A stretch of 64,000 nucleotides of DNA from LD21 sp963715785. Lineage in GTDB: Bacteria; Bacteroidota; Bacteroidia; Bacteroidales; VadinHA17. The notes below the pieces were generated by a model. It searched no databases, was not told the DNA's origin, and saw nothing but the letters and a program-made list of their open reading frames with translations. The stretch is from positions 3,534,001-3,598,000 of the forward strand of contig OY970276.1 of NCBI GenBank assembly GCA_963715785.1, read 5' to 3'. Within the stretch, counting starts at the first letter, position 1; each line of letters starts with the position of its first letter. Position numbers and translations under genes: made by a program. Of this stretch, positions 62,176 to 64,000 are shown piece after piece.

Positions 62176-63783
62176 TTAATTATTCAAAGAATCCTGTAGC
62201 TTTTCTTCAGCTTTTAATGGTGTATTCATCCAGAATCTTCCTGAATTGTCAGAGCGGGATATACTGTTTTGGTCAAGAGGCATAGGCTGTATAATACAAT
62301 TATTCTCAAATTCCAGGGGCTTATTATATTCCTGTACAAATAGTTCCCTGAACTGACGAAATTGAAGTTCTTTTCGCTTGTTAATGATATTGCCATTAAT
62401 GTCCTTCAGGTTTTTAATATTTAAAGTACATAATTGAATTTCCTTGTTGGAAAATTCGTCATCTCTCATGGTCAGGTACAAGGTGTCGCCTGCAATTTTA
62501 ACCTTGTTGATCTTTGCTTTTCTTTCGCCTAGGGTTATCGTGTAGTTTTCCAATCTGTTTCCCGAAACAGGATCGATCTTTCTGTTGAAGAAAGCAATAA
62601 TTGTCATATCAATGTTCCTTTCATACGATATTCCTGTAAAATATGGGCCTCCCGCTTTCTTCCATTCTGATTTCACAACTTTAAAGAAATTATTGTCACT
62701 GGAATCAGGTATGGCGAATGAATTGTTGAAAGATATGTACTTAAGGCACATCCTGGAATTGACTGACGGCTCATGTCCATATTCAATCTCGATATTAAAA
62801 ATTTCCCTGTTCTTTTCTTCTGAATCTAAATATGATCCGGAATACTCAAGCTTATGTATGGAATAATCATCGGGCTGGATATATATTGAGCCTTTCAGCT
62901 GGATAGTTTTACCTGTGATCTGACGCTTTGCGATGAAGCCGAACTTATATAATATTGTACTTCCATCATAAATTCCGTCAGGATTTGAAAACCAGTGATT
63001 TTTGATAAAATCCTGATTTAGAGTGTCAACAACTGAAAATGATCTTTTGTCGAAATTTCGGATTGCGTCGTGAACCAGCAATATGAAAAGCTCATTGCCA
63101 TTTTGATCGCCAACTCTTGCATAGGGTATTTTTTTATACCATTCATCTGAATGATCAGTTTCCGGAAGATCATAATAAGGAGTCATCTTCATTCTCGGGA
63201 AATCCATATTCTTTTTGAAATCGATTAATCTGTACTTGTTTGAATCCGGAGCCATAGAAAAGCCTTTATCCTGAGTCTGGACAATCGCCTCATTCAGGTT
63301 TAGATAATTGAGGCTGTCTTTCTGATAATCTCTATAATAGGAAACATAGCTGAATGGTTCGACCGGACAGTTCTTTTTGATATCTCTAATAGCTCTGGAT
63401 ATCATAATAACCGGACTGACCAGTTTTCTTTTCCTTGCATTAATCCTTACCTCATTCAGGCTATAGATGTTATGCATAAGCTTAAGGTTGTTCATTTCAG
63501 CTTTCCTTAACTTACTGAAAGCTATTGAAAGCCTGTGAAATCCAATACAGGTCACGATCAGACTGTCGGATTGAAATCCGGGGTTGTCTAATATTCTGAA
63601 ATCACCTTCAGCATTTGTATAGATCCCAACCTGAGAGTTTTTTAGATGAATTGCGGCAAATGGCACAGGTTCTGATGTTTTAGAATCAATCACTTTACCT
63701 CTTATATAATCAGCCTCCTGGCAGAAAATTAATGGATGACTAATCGAAATTAGCAGACCAATAACGATAAGGTGTCGGAACAT
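62176..63783 (-). CDS. Secreted protein with carboxypeptidase-regulatory-like domain, paralogue 2
   Basis: This 535-residue protein is an obvious tandem paralogue of the downstream gene: same signal-peptide type (FRHLIVIGLLISISHPLIF), same regulatory-like domain (GKVIDSKTSEPVPFAAIHL), same long region (AIRDIKKNCPVEPFSYVSYY) and same ending (SGRFWMNTPLK). Small insertions (for example ITGKTIQLKGS) distinguish it. The pair arose by local duplication, and both frames are intact. It reaches to within about 220 bases of the window end, where no further gene can be named. Confidence 0.8.
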   Translation of the reverse strand: MFRHLIVIGLLISISHPLIFCQEADYIRGKVIDSKTSEPVPFAAIHLKNSQVGIYTNAEGDFRILDNPGFQSDSLIVTCIGFHRLSIAFSKLRKAEMNNLKLMHNIYSLNEVRINARKRKLVSPVIMISRAIRDIKKNCPVEPFSYVSYYRDYQKDSLNYLNLNEAIVQTQDKGFSMAPDSNKYRLIDFKKNMDFPRMKMTPYYDLPETDHSDEWYKKIPYARVGDQNGNELFILLVHDAIRNFDKRSFSVVDTLNQDFIKNHWFSNPDGIYDGSTILYKFGFIAKRQITGKTIQLKGSIYIQPDDYSIHKLEYSGSYLDSEEKNREIFNIEIEYGHEPSVNSRMCLKYISFNNSFAIPDSSDNNFFKVVKSEWKKAGGPYFTGISYERNIDMTIIAFFNRKIDPVSGNRLENYTITLGERKAKINKVKIAGDTLYLTMRDDEFSNKEIQLCTLNIKNLKDINGNIINKRKELQFRQFRELFVQEYNKPLEFENNCIIQPMPLDQNSISRSDNSGRFWMNTPLKAEEKLQDSLNN

Positions 63784-64000
63784 ATCTTTTCATTTTAAGG
63801 GGTGTCTCTCGGTGGAATTGTCCTGCACTCGTAAGTGTTGTCTAAGAGCTTGTCGATCTTCTTCTTACAAAAAGCGTACCACCATTATTGTGAATAGGCA
63901 GTAAATCACTGTCTTATAACGACCGTATAATTGAAATGCCATTCCTCCTCCAGCTGACGGATGGCAGATCGTTCTTTTTCAAATTGAGCATGTCAGGTAG

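Noticed and set aside
63784..64000. Possible gene end on the minus strand (text AQFEKERSAIRQLEEEWHFNYT followed by a stop)
   Set aside because: The frame is under 30 codons inside the window with a stop close to the edge, so no gene can be supported.

Overview
This window looks like chromosome from an environmental member of the Bacteroidota, probably Bacteroidales or a close relative. The gene order rpmB-rpmG-small basic protein-ftsY, gyrA next to a TPR gene, a FISUMP lipoprotein, and repeated upstream boxes of the form TAnnTTTG (the Bacteroidota -7 element) all point that way. Start codons show no clear Shine-Dalgarno dependence. Most of the window is housekeeping, interrupted by repeat-rich intergenic regions.

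Layout. 1-2.5 kb: the end of an outer-membrane-type protein and a RelA/SpoT (p)ppGpp synthetase whose hydrolase site is degraded. 2.5-10 kb: an SOS-mutagenesis locus with an error-prone DnaE-type polymerase, a Y-family polymerase IV and a divergent LexA-like S24 regulator. It is flanked and split by two blocks of 9-bp minisatellite plus eight full or deleted copies of a four-helix-bundle (S23/IVP family) gene. 10-16 kb: a MobB-like NTPase, a YtfJ-like protein, BipA/TypA, a peroxiredoxin-like protein, a DUF2461 protein and a PQQ-type propeller. 16-20 kb: a large GH2 glycosidase with two discoidin domains. 20-26 kb: a peptidoglycan-peptide salvage cluster (a frameshifted Memo-like gene, an NlpC/P60 endopeptidase, a dipeptide epimerase, a serine hydrolase and an APC permease).

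26-38 kb: YbaK, a 139-bp tandem hairpin repeat, a TPR protein, GyrA, ClpC, RimO, FtsY, a small basic protein, L33 and L28. 38-49.7 kb: CinA, an HD hydrolase, a frameshifted MscS channel, tRNA-Gly, a FISUMP lipoprotein, a DUF1080 protein, tRNA-Thr, an M48 protease, FabG, SucD and MnmE. 50-58 kb: a Kai-type cassette of KaiC, two KaiB and a 1905-residue soluble histidine kinase with about eleven PAS domains. 58-64 kb: NudC, a TMEM143-like membrane protein and two tandem secreted paralogues with a carboxypeptidase-regulatory-like domain.

The two most interesting regions are the mutagenesis locus, where the 9-bp minisatellite lies directly in front of both polymerase genes and brackets the amplified four-helix-bundle gene as inverted arrays, and the Kai/PAS-kinase cassette. 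Three families of non-coding repeats (three palindromes at 10.6 kb, 139-bp hairpins at 27 kb, and a dispersed inverted-repeat element at 34.7, 36.2 and 46.9 kb) also stand out. All calls come from reading the sequence; no database searches were run.
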